Source of the DNA: Methanohalophilus mahii DSM 5219
GTDB lineage: Archaea > Halobacteriota > Methanosarcinia > Methanosarcinales > Methanosarcinaceae
Direction: 5' to 3'
DNA: 64,000 bases
NCBI RefSeq assembly: GCF_000025865.1
Contig: NC_014002.1
Span: 930,001 to 994,000 of the forward strand
The position numbers were made by a program, and so were the translations under genes. Every line of letters begins with the position of its first letter. The stretch's first letter is position 1. This document shows, piece after piece, positions 1-8,972 of the stretch. Below the pieces are notes generated by a model. It worked only from the letters and a program-made list of their open reading frames with translations. It ran no database searches and was not told the origin of the DNA.

Positions 1-169
1 TGCAATCCTGCAAAGAAAACTTTTTGCCTTTCTCACCATATTTTGAATATAATTCAGACTGTCTGGAATATTGTATTTCTACAGTTTTTTCTGCAAGCAT
101 GCTGCAATTGTTATAGAGGAATTGACCGATTGCTGTACATTTTAATGGAATGTTATTGTTTTGTGGCAT
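1..169 (-). CDS. Partial protein, N-terminal 56 residues, unknown function
   Basis: An open frame runs on the minus strand from an ATG at 169 to the window edge without a stop. A ribosome binding site (GGAG) sits four bases before the ATG, which decides this start. The visible peptide begins MPQNNNIPLKC and is polar, with several Cys and Tyr residues. I do not recognise the family from so short a piece. It diverges from the histidine kinase gene that starts at 511, and the AT-rich 340-base gap between them would carry both promoters. Confidence 0.5.
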   Translation of the reverse strand, partial: MPQNNNIPLKCTAIGQFLYNNCSMLAEKTVEIQYSRQSELYSKYGEKGKKFSLQDC

Positions 170-510
170 ATTTCTCCATATGAATTAGTCATTCAGGTGT
201 TTAATTGGAATAACCATTCAATTTAGCATTTTTAGCAAGTATCCCATATAAATATGAACAGCCAAATTATTTTATCTATTTTGTCTTTTATAAGAATTAA
301 TTCATATATTAGACTTGTGATTAGCAAGATGAACATTTTCCATATCGTATTACTATACAGCAAGTTGCTTTTTGTGAACCTTTCTGACCCTTGTTTATAA
401 TATAATAATCTCAGTGTTAAATTTATAAATTAGTTAGAAAGGAAAAGTTTAATATAGTTAATCTAATATAATATTTTTAAGTAGTTGATTTTTGTTTTTT
501 CATAAGATAT
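170..510. other. AT-rich intergenic region, divergent promoters
   Basis: No coding frame is supported here. The stretch is very AT-rich and lies between two divergent genes. A TATA-like element on the minus strand near 240-256 could serve the partial gene at 1-169. Several AT-rich boxes near 400-480 could serve the kinase gene. I see no ribosome binding site, repeat or RNA fold worth naming. Confidence 0.5.
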
Positions 511-3500
511 GTGGAGTGGAAATTGATTTTATTTAAAAAACCTTCGATTGATACTGCATTATTTGATCTGTGGGAAGATAATATTGCAATTATCTCTCCC
601 GATGGCATAATTATTTACACGAATAAAAGCTGGAAACAGTTTGCTCAAGACAATGGTCTGGATCCATTAGAATGTAGTGAGGGTACCAATTACCTGCAAA
701 TATGTGATAAAGCAATCGGGGAATTTTCAAGTGAATCATCCATTGCAGGTGAAGGTATAAGGGACATAATATCTGGAAAAAAACATATTTTTAAGCTTGA
801 GTATCCCTGTCACAGTCCGGATGAAAAACGCTGGTTTTTACTAAAAGTAACCCCACTCTCAAAAACATATCCTACGGATGTTTTTATACAGCATATCGAC
901 ATCACTGAGAGGAAAGAAGCTGAATTGCTGGCAAAGAAAGAACAAAGGCAGTTAAAAAAGGCACAATCTATCGGGAATATGGGAAGCTGGCAATTTAATC
1001 TCAATACCGGTACTATAACTATTTCAGAAGAAGCTTGCAGAATATATGGACTCGAGATTGGTAAAATTTATACCATCACAGAAGTGCAAAAAATTCCTCT
1101 TCCTGAATACAGACCAATGTTAGATGATGCACTGGAGAAACTTGTTAAAGGGGAACGGGAATACGATGTTGAATTCAAAATAAAAAGGCCCAGTGATGGT
1201 CGTATTGTCGATATACATTCAGTTGCCGAATATGATTCACAAAATAATACTGTTACAGGTATTATTAAGGACATAACAGATAGCAAGAAATCTGAAGCAC
1301 AAATCCTGAAAAATGAACAAGAACTTGATGCGATCTACCAAAACGCTCCCGTTATAATGATGCTGGTGGATAAAGAAAGACGAGTTCGCAAAATAAATGA
1401 TTCGGGAGCTAAGTTTGCAGGCGAATATCCAGATGAACTTATTGGAATGCGAGGTGGTGAAGCTTTAAGGTGTATTCATTATCTTGATGATCCAAAAGGT
1501 TGTGGATTTGGACCTTTCTGTGATGAATGTACTGTTCGAAACACAGTAATGGATACTTTTGCTACGGGTCAATCCCATGAAATGGTAGAAGCTACACTCC
1601 CTTTTTTACTGGATGGTAAAAATAAAGAATTGACATTTCTTCTTTCGACATCCCTCATTCATTTTGAGAAAGAACCGATGGTTCTGGTTAGCATTCTGGA
1701 TATTACTGCACGTAAAGAAAGTGAAGCTAAATTCAAAAGTTACATTAACAACGCTCCGGATGGCATTTTTATAACTGACAAAAATGGTTATTATGTAGAT
1801 GTCAACCCTGCTGCCTGCGAAATTACAGGTTATTCAGAGGATGAATTACTTGGAATGAATCTGCTGGACCTACTGCCTCATGATATCCATGAATATGTAA
1901 TTAATAAGTTTGAAGATGTAAAAAATAAAGGAAAAGCAGACATTGAAATCCCATATTTGACTAAAGAGGGAGACAGAAGGTGATGGAGGGTTACAGCTGC
2001 TGCTTTGTCCGAAAATAGGGTAATTGGGTTTGTAAAAGATATAACCAAACAAAAAAGCACAGAATCAGATCTTTCTGAAGCACTAAATCGTTCCCAACAA
2101 AAAGAAAAAGAAATCACTGAACTTTTGAATTCTACCACTGCCATTCTGGAAATTGACGATTTCGAGGTGGTGGCAAGAAAGATACTTGATGCGTGTTCAA
2201 GGCTCATAAGTGCACAAGCAGGTTATGTGGCTCTGTTCTCAGATTCAGGGAAAGAAACTGAATACCTTTTCCTAGAAGATATAGATATACCTTGCTCTTT
2301 GGATCCAAATACACCCATTCCACTTAGAGGTCTGCGAGCAAAAGTATATGAGACAGGTGAAGTGGTTTATGAGAATAACTTCATGGCAAGTGAATGGGTC
2401 AAATATATGCCTGAGGGTCATATGGTTTTACCAAACGTTCTTTTCTCTCCATTAAACATAGAGGGTAAAACAGTAGGGTTACTGGGTTTTGGCTATAAAG
2501 ACGGTGATTTCACAGAACATGACGCCAGGCTTGCAAAAACATTTGGTGAGCATGCTGCTATTGCCCTGCGAAATAGCAGGAATTTTGAATTATTGAAGAA
2601 AAGTGAGCAGCGTTACAGATCCATCTTTGAGACGGCTGCAAACCTGATAACGTCTGTAGATTCAAAGGGCATAATTGTGGATTGCAATAACCAGATCAAA
2701 AACTTCCTTGGTTATGAGAAAGATGAGATAATCGGACATCCAATGTCAAAAATACTCCATCCTGATTATCACGACAAAGCTTTTGGATCTCTTCAAAGAA
2801 TCATTGTAACTGGATATTCTAAGGATAAAGAGTACAAGATGGTCAAAAAGAACGGTGAACTTATTGATGCAATTATAAATTCATCAGGTATCAATAAAAG
2901 TGCTGAAGGATATGAAAGAATAAACTGTATCATTAGTGATATAACTGAACGTAATCAAAATTTGCAAAGGATAAATTTTCTTACCGACACACTACGCTGT
3001 ATACGTGATGTCAACCAGACAATTGTAAAAGAATCAAATCCAGATGATTTGTTACAGGGAATTTGTGATAGTCTGGTTAGATATAACACTTATACTAATG
3101 TTTGGTTATGTCTTTTTGACGAAAACAAAAAAATAAATATAATCAAAGAAAGTGGCTTCAGCGATAAATTTGAAGAATTTGTTCATAGTCTCAAGAATGT
3201 TGGTTTACCATATTGTGTCCAACGTGTTTTGAAAGAGCGTGACTATATCATTTTAGATAATCCTGTTAATGAATGTATAGATTGTCCGCTTAAAGATGAA
3301 AAAAATGGTACAGCTATTTTTGTATCGAAATTACAATATGGCCCTAAAGAATATGGAATAATTTCATTATCTATACCTGAAAAACATGCAAATGATGAAG
3401 AGATAATTTCTTTATCTAAAGAAGTAGTTGGTGACATTTCCTTTTCTCTTTACAATTTAGAACTGGAGGCAACGAGACAAAAAGGGGAAGAATCATTAAT

Positions 3501-4215
3501 TGAAGGAAGGATTGTGGCTGAAGAAGCCAATCGTACTAAATCCGAATTTCTTGCCAACATGAGCCATGAATTGCGCACTCCTCTAAACTCGGTCATTGGT
3601 TTTTCTCAGGTACTGGAGACGAACTCATCTAATCATCTTGACGATAAAGAACAGAAATATGTAAAAAATATTTATGAAAGTGGAAGCCATTTGTTAGAAT
3701 TGATTAATAATATCCTTGACATTTCAAAAGTTGAATCTGGCAAAATGGATTATCTGCCCGAAACAGTGAATCTTACAGAAATAATTGATGATACAATAGT
3801 CCTTGTCGAGCCTATGGCAAAAAAGAAATCAGTAGATTTACACTTAAATATAAAATCTGAAGATCTGGAAATACATGTTGATAGATTGAAATTTAAAGAA
3901 ATAATGTATAATTTGTTGAGTAATGCCATTAAATTTACACCTGAAAAAGGTACGGTCTCTGTTAATTCTAAATGTGTGAATAAAAATTTTCAAATCTCGG
4001 TTTCAGATACCGGAATTGGTGTGCCCAAAGAGAAATTTGAAAGTATATTTGATCCTTTCAAACAGGTAGATTCGACTTCTTCCCGTTCTTTTGGCGGAAC
4101 TGGTCTTGGACTTGCTCTTGTGAGAAAATATGTGGAGATGCATGGTGGAGAAATCTGGGTTGAAAGTGAAGTTGGAGTTGGCAGTACTTTTACTTTCACA
4201 CTACCATTTGCTTGA
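511..4215 (+). pseudogene. Multi-PAS/GAF sensor histidine kinase interrupted by an in-frame TGA
   Basis: A soluble sensor histidine kinase of about 1,234 codons, read from GTG 511. About four PAS domains come first (roughly residues 15-520). The third carries a Cys-rich insert around residues 325-345. GAF, PAS and GAF domains follow (about 555-980), then HisKA with the H-box histidine at about residue 1019, and a HATPase_c domain with its N-box near 1134 and a DTGIG motif. I see no transmembrane segments. Codon 491 (1981-1983) is TGA, in the middle of the fourth PAS domain, and the next codons continue the same PAS domain in the same frame. A Trp codon changed by one base is the simplest reading. 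Either the gene is inactivated, or the two parts are made separately: a TTG at 2005 lies 14 bases after a GGAGGG. No regulator gene is adjacent. Confidence 0.8.
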
Positions 4216-4227
4216 TAAAAAGATATT

Positions 4228-4419
4228 TTATCTGGCAACAATTGCTATATTTAGCGCTTTGCCGAATACCATGATACAAAAAAGTAATACCATGGATGAC
4301 ATAAATAAAAGGCAAATCAAACCCATTATTTGATAATTTACACCCCGGTTCGAGTTATTATTCGTTGAATTTGATTTGTTTTTTTGAATAATAAACTCCT
4401 TTTCTCCCATACTATACAT
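4228..4419 (-). CDS. Possible small single-span membrane protein, 63 aa
   Basis: A 63-residue frame with a polar, Asn-rich first half and a strongly hydrophobic segment at about residues 32-50 (GLICLLFMSSMVLLF), followed by a basic C-terminus. This resembles a small one-helix membrane protein. A GGAG lies inside the N-terminal coding part, so the true start may be further in. It lies downstream of another small hydrophobic ORF on the same strand. The function is unknown and the AT-rich setting makes a chance ORF quite possible. Confidence 0.3.
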   Translation of the reverse strand: MYSMGEKEFIIQKNKSNSTNNNSNRGVNYQIMGLICLLFMSSMVLLFCIMVFGKALNIAIVAR

Positions 4420-4477
4420 AATAATGTTGGTAATTGTGATTTTATTAAATGAGTTTACGATTATTTACAATTATATC

Positions 4478-4582
4478 TTAGTTATTTTTGAAGGTTAGTG
4501 TTTTCAATATTTTGTTCTCAATATCTATGATTGAAAGAGAACTTACTATAATTGCTGTAACTACAATTATTGTAACAATCAT
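4478..4582 (-). CDS. Possible 34-aa membrane peptide
   Basis: A 34-codon frame starting at ATG 4582 and ending in TAA. The first 18 residues (MIVTIIVVTAIIVSSLSI) form a hydrophobic helix, followed by a Lys/Asn-rich tail. The bases GAGGGATGAT just before the ATG resemble an archaeal ribosome binding site. An upstream in-frame ATG at 4597 would add five residues. A TATA-like box lies about 70 bases upstream. This is a small ORF call without family support. Confidence 0.3.
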   Translation of the reverse strand: MIVTIIVVTAIIVSSLSIIDIENKILKTLTFKNN

Positions 4583-4828
4583 AAAATCATCCCTCATTTT
4601 ATATTTGATCTGATAGCTGAGAATATGTTATAAAAAATTTATACATATTTATATAAGTATACACATCCAAAACAATATACTCTGGCATCAAAAGTAAGTG
4701 AAGCAATTGACGTTAAGGTCCAGGTATAAAAAGTTGAAAATACAAGTCCTGCCATACAAACCTGTCGCTATGTTTAATTGTAATAAATTAGAATATCAAA
4801 TTGTGGTTGGAATTGGAGGGGAACAAAG

Positions 4829-5113
4829 ATGAGACAAGGGGAATTCTATAAGAATAATGAAACTGGCAAGATTGGGAAAATTGTAGAAACAAGCCCACTG
4901 GCAATTTTTTTAAAAATAGATGGTAATTTTGTCGAATTTGAGAGGGATATATTTTTGGATTATTGGTCCAGAGTCAAGGACGAATCGGAATACGAATTGG
5001 AACTTACTCTGTTATATGATGAAATATGCCAGATCGCAGACAAGCAGAATGTGGACACCAAAAAATTAATAACCTATCTAAATAATCTGTCCGAAAAGCA
5101 AAGTAATTCTTAA
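4829..5113 (+). CDS. Hypothetical protein, 94 aa
   Basis: A small soluble acidic protein with a strong ribosome binding site (GGAGGGG) eight bases before the ATG, which makes the gene credible. The N-terminal half looks like a beta-rich small-barrel fold (a GKIGKIVE turn, then alternating hydrophobics up to about residue 45). The C-terminal half looks helical and charged. I do not recognise a family. It stands alone between the kinase region and a minus-strand acetyltransferase. Confidence 0.65.
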   Translation: MRQGEFYKNNETGKIGKIVETSPLAIFLKIDGNFVEFERDIFLDYWSRVKDESEYELELTLLYDEICQIADKQNVDTKKLITYLNNLSEKQSNS

Positions 5114-5173
5114 CTTTTTGGAATCAATAGTTAGTCAATTTTTTGATGGAAAAGGTAGATTGAATGTTCCTAT

Positions 5174-5722
5174 TCAATCTTCACAATTGTCCATTGTATA
5201 ACACAGGGGTCTATGTTTAACCCCTTTTACCCGTGTAGGTCCTTCATTTTTCATACCGATTTTTATTGCAACTTTCCTCGAAGCAATGTTGTCCTTATGT
5301 GAAAAAGCGATGAACTGTTTGCAATCCAGTTTGCGGCAAGCGTGATGCAAGAATATTTGGATAGCTTCGGTTGCAAATCCCTGGTTCCAGTGTTTTGGTA
5401 AAATGGACCAGTAAACCTGCTATGCTCCCTTGTCAGGGTCAGGAAGCATTCCAACAGAACCGACAAATTCATCACTGCTCTTTTTTGCAACAGTATAGGC
5501 ATAGACCTCATCTGGTTCATCGTAATTTTCCATTGTTTTATGGAAAAACCTGCGGGTATCTTTATAGGATACCGGTTTTTTACTGAAGAAAAAATATTTT
5601 GTAGCTTTATCATTTGAGATAAACCTGTAGAAACCAGCAAAATCTTTCTCCTCCAGCGGCCTTATGACAAGCCTTTTGGATTCTATGATTTCATGTATTC
5701 TTGCTGGCATGGGCATACACAT
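5174..5722 (-). CDS. GNAT acetyltransferase (RimJ/RimL-like) with in-frame TAG, possible pyrrolysine protein
   Basis: An N-acetyltransferase of the GNAT superfamily, which would transfer acetyl from acetyl-CoA to an amine. The N-terminus (SKRLVIRPLEEKDF, about residues 15-28) is the usual RimJ/RimL opening. Codon 101 (5420-5422) is TAG. Directly after it the same frame continues with the conserved core: YWSILPKHWNQGFATEAI, then the strand/helix with HKDNIASRKVAIKIGM typical of the acetyl-CoA-binding half, to a TGA at 5174-5176. Total length is 182 residues, normal for the family. Without readthrough the protein would lose the whole acetyl-CoA-binding half. In Methanosarcinaceae UAG can encode pyrrolysine. 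The alternatives are a recent nonsense mutation or a sequence error. In-frame ATGs at 5716 and 5710 are alternative starts. It diverges from the methyltransferase gene at 5829. Confidence 0.75.
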
Positions 5723-5828
5723 GGGTCAAAGACTTATGTGTTTTACTGTTGCTGATATCAAATGCAATTATATTGCAATGTGTAAAATATGGCGAAAAAC
5801 TAATGAAATAGATTATTGATTATATCAC

Positions 5829-6392
5829 ATGAGCTTTGATAACCCTGGTTTTTTCGAAAAGTTGCGAATGGAAGTGCTCTGGAACCGTCTGGGAAGTTTC
5901 CGCTATAAGCAATATATTCAGGGTCTACAGTTGAAGGGTGATGAAAATATTCTGGATTTTGGATGCGGAGGAGGCGCGGCTTCCAAGCATATAGCAGAAG
6001 CCCTTTCAGACAGCGGCAATCTGGTTTGCATTGACACCTCAGCCTTTTGGATGGAGAAAGCAAAAAAAAGAATGAAGGATTTTTCAAATGTTGAATTTAT
6101 CTGTGAAAGGATCGAGGATGCAAATCTGCCTGATGATTATTTTGATTCTGTTTTTATCCATTTTGTCCTCCATGACATTGATGAAAATGACAGGCAGGAA
6201 ATATTAAACTCCCTTGCATTCAAACTTAAGAAAAACGGTCTTATTTACATCAGGGAACCAACAAAAAATGATCATGGTATGTCCCCTGTAGAAATAGTAG
6301 AACACATGAAAAAAGCAGGCCTTGCAGAACTTTCCGGCATGCATGGGGAGTATTTCAGGTGGCCCCATTATACCGGAGTTTTCCGTAAGTAA
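5829..6392 (+). CDS. Class I SAM-dependent methyltransferase
   Basis: A 187-residue protein with the Rossmann-fold methyltransferase motif I (ILDFGCGGG, residues 41-49), a motif II-like acidic turn (LVCIDTSAFWMEKA) and a post-motif region (FDSVFIHFVLHDI) as in Methyltransf_11 proteins. It should bind S-adenosylmethionine. The substrate cannot be told from the sequence. It stands alone, divergent from the GNAT gene and convergent with the flavoprotein at 6446. Confidence 0.8.
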   Translation: MSFDNPGFFEKLRMEVLWNRLGSFRYKQYIQGLQLKGDENILDFGCGGGAASKHIAEALSDSGNLVCIDTSAFWMEKAKKRMKDFSNVEFICERIEDANLPDDYFDSVFIHFVLHDIDENDRQEILNSLAFKLKKNGLIYIREPTKNDHGMSPVEIVEHMKKAGLAELSGMHGEYFRWPHYTGVFRK

Positions 6393-6445
6393 AAAGTAAA
6401 TTTATGCCTGTGATATGAAAATACACAGGCAGAAATCTTCGGGAA

Positions 6446-7003
6446 TTAGTCGAGCAGTTCTTTTCCGGCAGTTTTTGCCTCATCCATTAATTCCGTGTTA
6501 TCTTTAACTGCTCCGGGCTCGTAGTAACCGGCACCAAGCAATGTATTCCTGATTTCCATCCCGAAAAACTGGTTCATCAGTCCCCCGAACTCGTCAAATA
6601 CCGGTTTGTACTGGTTCTTTTCAGGGAACCCCTGGGAACCCACCAGTACAAGTTTCTTTCCGGCATTGATACGGGGAGAGAAATCCGGGTTAATCAGGGA
6701 ATAGAACCTGTCTATGAATGAACGTGCCTGACCCGTGAACTGGCCGAAATAGATGGGTGAGCCAAAAACAATACCATCAGCATCTATGATTGCATCCAGG
6801 GCTTTTTCCATGTCGTCTTCAAGTTTGCATCTTTCGTGGACCTTACAGTAGCCACATGCCTGACATCCGGTGAAATCCATCTCATTTATATTGAACTTCC
6901 TGACATCAGCCCCGTTCTCGGAGGCACCATCAAGAACTTGCTGTACGAGTACATCTGTATTCCCATCTTTACGTGGGCTTCCTACAAAACCTACAACTTT
7001 CAT
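6446..7003 (-). CDS. Iron-sulfur flavoprotein (NADPH-dependent FMN reductase family)
   Basis: A flavodoxin-like protein of 185 residues. The N-terminal FMN-phosphate loop is GSPRKDGNT (residues 8-16). Four cysteines at 47, 50, 53 and 59 form the compact CxxCxxCx5C motif known to bind a [4Fe-4S] cluster in archaeal iron-sulfur flavoproteins (Isf), and GSPIYFGQ near residue 99 is the second flavin loop. Isf proteins accept electrons from ferredoxin and are linked to oxygen and peroxide defence in methanogens. A long inverted repeat overlies the predicted promoter about 70 bases upstream and suggests regulation. Confidence 0.85.
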   Translation of the reverse strand: MKVVGFVGSPRKDGNTDVLVQQVLDGASENGADVRKFNINEMDFTGCQACGYCKVHERCKLEDDMEKALDAIIDADGIVFGSPIYFGQFTGQARSFIDRFYSLINPDFSPRINAGKKLVLVGSQGFPEKNQYKPVFDEFGGLMNQFFGMEIRNTLLGAGYYEPGAVKDNTELMDEAKTAGKELLD

Positions 7004-7068
7004 TGTTCCACATCCATCTGGCTTTAATAATTATTTTCAGTTTCCTTTAGAAACATTATGTGGTGTGT

Positions 7069-7112
7069 AAGTATGTGCTCATATACTTAAGTGTTTATTC
7101 ATGCACATACTT
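7069..7112 (-). promoter_or_regulatory. Inverted-repeat operator candidate upstream of the flavoprotein gene
   Basis: Two perfect 10-base arms, AAGTATGTGC (7069-7078) and GCACATACTT (7103-7112), enclose a further half-site and the palindrome ACTTAAGT. A minus-strand TATA-like box lies at about 7118-7128, which would place the start of transcription near 7098, between the arms. This is the geometry of a repressor site controlling the gene that starts at 7003. The regulator is unknown. Confidence 0.45.
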
Positions 7113-7227
7113 CTGTTTGATATAAACTATCAGTTTTTTATTTTCAGAAAACGCTGGATTATCTTTTTAAATAACAGTACTCATCTTATTATATCAATAA
7201 AACTATCGAATATAAGGGAGTGTCAAT

Positions 7228-7638
7228 ATGGGAGTAGAAGATGTAATGAAAGAGGTCTCTGAGGAACTTGAGAGACTTGTCAGCACTAAAACCGTTGTAG
7301 GCGAAGCGATGGAAGCAGGTGGAAAAACTATCATACCCATCAGCAAAGTGTCCTTTGGCTTTGGTAGCGGCGGTGGTGAAGGTAAGAAAAGTGCAACCGA
7401 ATCGAGCTTTGGTGGTGGCGGCGGTGCAGGTGCAAAAATAGAGCCTGTTGCATTTCTTGTTATATCTGAAGAAGATGTCAGGTTGCTGAAATTGTCCAGT
7501 AAGGGGGACATAGATAAACTAATTGAATCCGTACCGGAAATTATCGGAAAGATAAAAGACATGAAGGGTAAGATGAAATCTTCCGATAAACCCAGTGAAA
7601 CACAAGAAGAAAGTTCGACAGAAGAGGAAAAGAACTGA
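7228..7638 (+). CDS. GerW/YtfJ family protein
   Basis: A 136-residue protein with the GerW (YtfJ) layout: an N-terminal helix (VEDVMKEVSEELERL), a segment VGEAMEAGGKTIIPISKVSFGFG, a Gly-rich loop (about residues 45-70) and a strand pair ending in VAFLVISEEDVRLLKL. A charged Ser/Glu/Lys tail follows. In Bacillus this family is tied to sporulation, but it is also found in non-sporing archaea, where its role is unknown. A good ribosome binding site (GGGAGTG) precedes the ATG. The DUF2953 gene follows after 35 bases, the same pair as ytfJ-ytfI in Bacillus. Confidence 0.85.
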   Translation: MGVEDVMKEVSEELERLVSTKTVVGEAMEAGGKTIIPISKVSFGFGSGGGEGKKSATESSFGGGGGAGAKIEPVAFLVISEEDVRLLKLSSKGDIDKLIESVPEIIGKIKDMKGKMKSSDKPSETQEESSTEEEKN

Positions 7639-7673
7639 TCTTCTCCTGTCGATAAATAAGGGTTTACAGGTCT

Positions 7674-8282
7674 ATGTGGCCTACAATTCTTTTTTTTGTT
7701 TTATTATTACTGCTGTTAGTGATATTTGTAATATTTTTTGCAGCGTTTGATCTGGTATTCAGTTTCAAAATCGACAAAAACGGATATAGAGGCAATTTAA
7801 GGGTAAGTTTCTTACGCTTATCCAGAGTCATCAGTATCGAGGATTCCAAAAAGGAAGAAGTAACAGAGTCCTTTGCTGTTGCAGGTAGGGCCGACAAATC
7901 TAATAGCGCAACAGTTAAGAAAGTTTCATCGTTTATATCGGTATTTCATGATATTAAGTTTCCTCTTCTAAGGTTGATGAATGATACCTTAAGAGCTATC
8001 CGGTTTCGCAGTTTTTCCTTTAACCTTAAATGGGGTTTTTCTGATCCTGCAGCTACGGGTATTACTTGCGGGTTTTTGTATGCAATACTCTCGATAATCA
8101 ATACCAGAGCTATCCATTGTGATTATCAAATCTTGCCCCTGTTCGATGAAGAAAAACTCGAAATGGATTCAAAGGCATCTTTGCGTTTTCGGTTTTACAG
8201 ATTTGTTCCAGGAATTATTCGTTTTACCACAAAAAAAACAGTCCTCAAAAATCTTTGGATTTTGCTAAGAAAGAATTATTGA
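7674..8282 (+). CDS. DUF2953 family membrane-anchored protein
   Basis: A 202-residue protein with one N-terminal transmembrane helix (about residues 4-28, almost all Leu/Ile/Val/Phe) followed by a beta-rich domain and a C-terminal basic, aromatic region. The arrangement FSFNLKWGFSDPAATG near residues 117-132 and the gene order directly behind a GerW/YtfJ gene fit DUF2953 (YtfI). The molecular function is unknown; co-occurrence implies that the pair acts together at the membrane. It is convergent with the cupredoxin gene. Confidence 0.75.
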   Translation: MWPTILFFVLLLLLLVIFVIFFAAFDLVFSFKIDKNGYRGNLRVSFLRLSRVISIEDSKKEEVTESFAVAGRADKSNSATVKKVSSFISVFHDIKFPLLRLMNDTLRAIRFRSFSFNLKWGFSDPAATGITCGFLYAILSIINTRAIHCDYQILPLFDEEKLEMDSKASLRFRFYRFVPGIIRFTTKKTVLKNLWILLRKNY

Positions 8283-8336
8283 ATAATTTGGACCCTAAAA
8301 TAAGATAAAGAAATTATACTCTGTTTATTGGGAGGG

Positions 8337-8356
8337 GACCTTGACAGGGCAAGGTC
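8337..8356. terminator. Hairpin between convergent genes
   Basis: A perfect 7-base-pair stem, GACCTTG / CAAGGTC, with a 6-base loop. It is flanked by GGAG and CTCC runs that could extend the pairing with mismatches. It lies between two convergent genes (ends at 8282 and 8408), where a bidirectional terminator would be expected. No clear T-run follows directly, so the terminator role is inferred. Confidence 0.4.
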
Positions 8357-8407
8357 ACACTTCCTCTCCAAATGGGATTTAACAGGGTCGGATTTAATTT
8401 AATTACT

Positions 8408-8812
8408 TTAGTACCCACCGGTATTTTCATCATCCTCAGTACCGGAATCTGTAGTATTCTCCCCTACAATAACTGTACCTGTCATTGAGGGATGTATGGT
8501 ACATTCATAATCATAGGTTCCGGCTTCATCAAATGTATAAGTGAAAATTTCCCCCTGGCCCAGGTTACCGGAATCAAAATCCTGGCCTGTTACTGTATGT
8601 GTGGCTGAATCTTCATTGGTCCATGTAACAGTATCCCCAACTGATACCTGTATGGTAGCTGGTTTGAACTGGATATCTTCCATAATCACATTGGTCGTTT
8701 CTACAGCTTCGCCGCTTTCTTCTGCTTCGTTACCGGATTGCTGATACCCAGCACATCCTATAGCTAGAAATACAGCTATTAGCACTACTAAAATCATAGA
8801 TACTTTCTTCAT
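8408..8812 (-). CDS. Cupredoxin (plastocyanin/halocyanin-like) lipoprotein
   Basis: A 134-residue exported blue-copper protein. The signal peptide ends in a lipobox (LAIGC, Cys20), so the protein is probably lipid-anchored outside the membrane. A Thr/Glu-rich linker leads to one cupredoxin domain. The type 1 copper ligands are visible: His72 in THTV, and Cys104, His107 and Met110 in CTIHPSM. It may carry electrons at the cell surface. The partner is not evident from the neighbours, which are unrelated in orientation. Confidence 0.85.
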   Translation of the reverse strand: MKKVSMILVVLIAVFLAIGCAGYQQSGNEAEESGEAVETTNVIMEDIQFKPATIQVSVGDTVTWTNEDSATHTVTGQDFDSGNLGQGEIFTYTFDEAGTYDYECTIHPSMTGTVIVGENTTDSGTEDDENTGGY

Positions 8813-8972
8813 TACACTACCCCTGAAATATTAATTTAAAAATCAATGTTGATAAGTCTTTTTCTTGATTTTGCGGAAAATCTGTTTTTGTACAATTTTA
8901 ACATAATTAAATCAGTACTTATTTATTGATACTGAATCACAGTAAAAGACAGTTGGTATTCAGAGGCAAATT

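Larger units (their letters stand above)
4216..4828. other. Intergenic region with possible small minus-strand membrane ORFs
   Basis: 613 bases between the kinase and the small protein gene at 4829. It is AT-rich and contains two short hydrophobic ORFs on the minus strand, listed separately. A minus-strand TATA-like box lies near 4650-4660 within TTATATAA. The stretch 4680-4800 shows no convincing gene and probably carries the promoter of the gene at 4829. Confidence 0.4.

Noticed and set aside
1981-1983. TGA in the kinase as a selenocysteine codon
   Set aside because: A Trp codon fits the PAS alignment, the site has no catalytic role, and no SECIS-like hairpin is visible.
4130-4333. 67-residue plus-strand ORF at the kinase 3' end
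   Set aside because: It overlaps the kinase C-terminal domain in another frame and has no start signals.
5371-5586. Plus-strand ORF opposite the GNAT gene
   Set aside because: It is a shadow of the acetyltransferase coding sequence.
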